Source: Hanstruepera ponticola (GTDB lineage: Bacteria; Bacteroidota; Bacteroidia; Flavobacteriales; Flavobacteriaceae). Taken from it: a stretch of 64,000 bases of DNA. Where the stretch lies: assembly GCF_012931685.1 (NCBI RefSeq), contig NZ_JABANC010000001.1, positions 868,001-932,000 on the forward strand. Reading direction: 5' to 3'. The notes beneath the pieces were generated by a model that was not told where the DNA came from, searched no databases, and worked only from the letters and a program-made list of their open reading frames with translations. A program made the translations under genes and the position numbers. Position 1 is the first letter of the stretch, and each line of letters starts with the position of its first letter. Positions 63,244-64,000 of this stretch are shown in pieces.

Positions 63244-64000
63244 ATGAAAAAAAGTTTAATTGTTTTTTTATTTGTAATTTTTTCAGCATTTACTATACAT
63301 GCGCAACAAACTATTGTAACCGGTAGTGTAACAGAATCAATTTCACAAGAACCCATTGCAGATGTTACGGTTGTTATTGAAGGAACGGATTTAATTACTC
63401 AAACAGATGAATTAGGAGCTTTTGAATTTACTTCAAATCTACCTTTGGGAGAACAAATATTAAGAATTTCTAAAGATGGTTATTCTTTTAAAAGATTTCC
63501 TATAGTAATTAATGAAGGTCAAACGGTAAATATCCAAGACATGGCCTTATTAAAAGATTCAGCAGCCGATTTATTTACTATTAGTTTATCTGACGATGAA
63601 TTAAATGATGATGGTGCAGGATTAGATAATATTTCTGGTTTGTTGCAGTCATCTCAAGATGTCTTTCAACGTACAGCTGCATTTGAATTTAGTTCATCAT
63701 TTTTTAGAGTAAGAGGTTTAGATTCTGAAAATGGTTCAGTACTAATAAATGGTATTGAGATGAATAAAATGTTTGATGGTAGACCACAATGGAGTGATTG
63801 GGGAGGATTGAATGATGTATTAAGAAACCAAGAATTAACCACTGGTTTACAACCGTCAAGCTATAATTTTGGTGGAATATTAGGAACTACTAATATGAAT
63901 GTTCGTGCATCACAATATAGAGAAGGTGGTAGAATTACTTACTCTTCCTCTAATAGAAGTTATAGAAATAGAATTATGGCCAGTTACTCTTCAGGATTAT
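63244..64000 (+). CDS. TonB-dependent receptor, N-terminal part (cut by window edge)
   Basis: The first 252 codons of a receptor continuing past the edge. Signal peptide MKKSLIVFLFVIFSAFTIHAQ. A carboxypeptidase-regulatory-like domain follows (VTGSVTESISQEPIADVTVVIEGT...LGAFEFTSNLPLGEQILRISKDGYSF), then an acidic linker (SLSDDELNDDGAGLDNISG) and the start of the plug ('FFRVRGLDSENGSVLINGIEMNKMFDGRPQWSDWGGLNDVLRNQEL'). The 'DDGAG' linker and the lack of a TonB box like that of the preceding receptor mark a different subfamily. The barrel lies beyond the edge. Confidence 0.88.
   Translation, partial: MKKSLIVFLFVIFSAFTIHAQQTIVTGSVTESISQEPIADVTVVIEGTDLITQTDELGAFEFTSNLPLGEQILRISKDGYSFKRFPIVINEGQTVNIQDMALLKDSAADLFTISLSDDELNDDGAGLDNISGLLQSSQDVFQRTAAFEFSSSFFRVRGLDSENGSVLINGIEMNKMFDGRPQWSDWGGLNDVLRNQELTTGLQPSSYNFGGILGTTNMNVRASQYREGGRITYSSSNRSYRNRIMASYSSGL

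Overview
The window is a 64 kb piece of the chromosome of an AT-rich member of the Bacteroidota, almost certainly family Flavobacteriaceae. Evidence read directly: type IX secretion (T9SS) cargo with a type A sorting tail, TonB-dependent receptors with a carboxypeptidase-regulatory N-domain, DUF4270 and DUF6646 family proteins, a separate atpD-atpC pair, few Shine-Dalgarno sequences, and repeated matches to the flavobacterial promoter consensus TTG-N17-23-TAnnTTTG. The genus cannot be fixed from this; a marine relative of Winogradskyella, Psychroserpens or Olleya would fit. No tRNA, rRNA, CRISPR array, prophage or insertion sequence was recognised. Coding density is very high and no gene-free stretch exceeds 300 bases.

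Layout. 1-2.9 kb: a huge secreted repeat protein running off the left edge. 3-5 kb: recX, an outer-membrane barrel protein and a JmjC-like cupin. 5.1-13.8 kb: a biotin region on the minus strand (bioF, DUF2007 protein, bioD, bioA, a stand-alone beta-ketoacyl synthase, bioB), interrupted by a GIY-YIG cassette with hairpin flanks, a convergent Coa1-like gene and an nfeD-flotillin operon. 13.9-17.3 kb: umuC-umuD and a FucP-type sugar transporter. 17.4-30.6 kb (minus): a giant Asp-box propeller T9SS protein, atpD-atpC, a TonB receptor/SGNH lipoprotein pair and glmS. 30.6-35.3 kb: DUF4270 lipoprotein and a short glycogen-synthase-like protein, divergent from panC-panD and a flippase-like membrane protein.

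35.4-37.8 kb: two tandem alpha/beta-hydrolase-fold proteins that both lack the nucleophile serine. 37.9-44.5 kb: radA, ileS, a DksA-like protein, a putative DUF4097-like protein and lspA. 44.5-47.3 kb (minus): a ribosome-modification module (RimB-like retropepsin, RimK ligase, AstE/AspA-like hydrolase) followed by 5-formyl-THF cyclo-ligase. 47.4-51.5 kb: uvrC and a PlpD-like patatin-barrel protein. 51.6-58.7 kb: aromatic amino-acid catabolism (homogentisate dioxygenase, HPPD, tryptophan 2,3-dioxygenase) with a DUF3108 protein, an M23 lipoprotein and pgi. 58.9-64 kb: two TonB receptors (the last cut by the right edge), a small membrane protein and a secreted EEP-family nuclease/phosphatase.

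Themes: cofactor synthesis (biotin, pantothenate), DNA repair (recX, umuCD, radA, uvrC; several with a -7 element almost touching the start codon), cell-surface uptake and secretion, and translation or ribosome modification. The strongest leads for something undescribed are the beta-ketoacyl synthase in the biotin region, the GIY-YIG cassette with co-varying inverted hairpins, the paired pseudo-esterases, and the RimB-RimK-AstE module.
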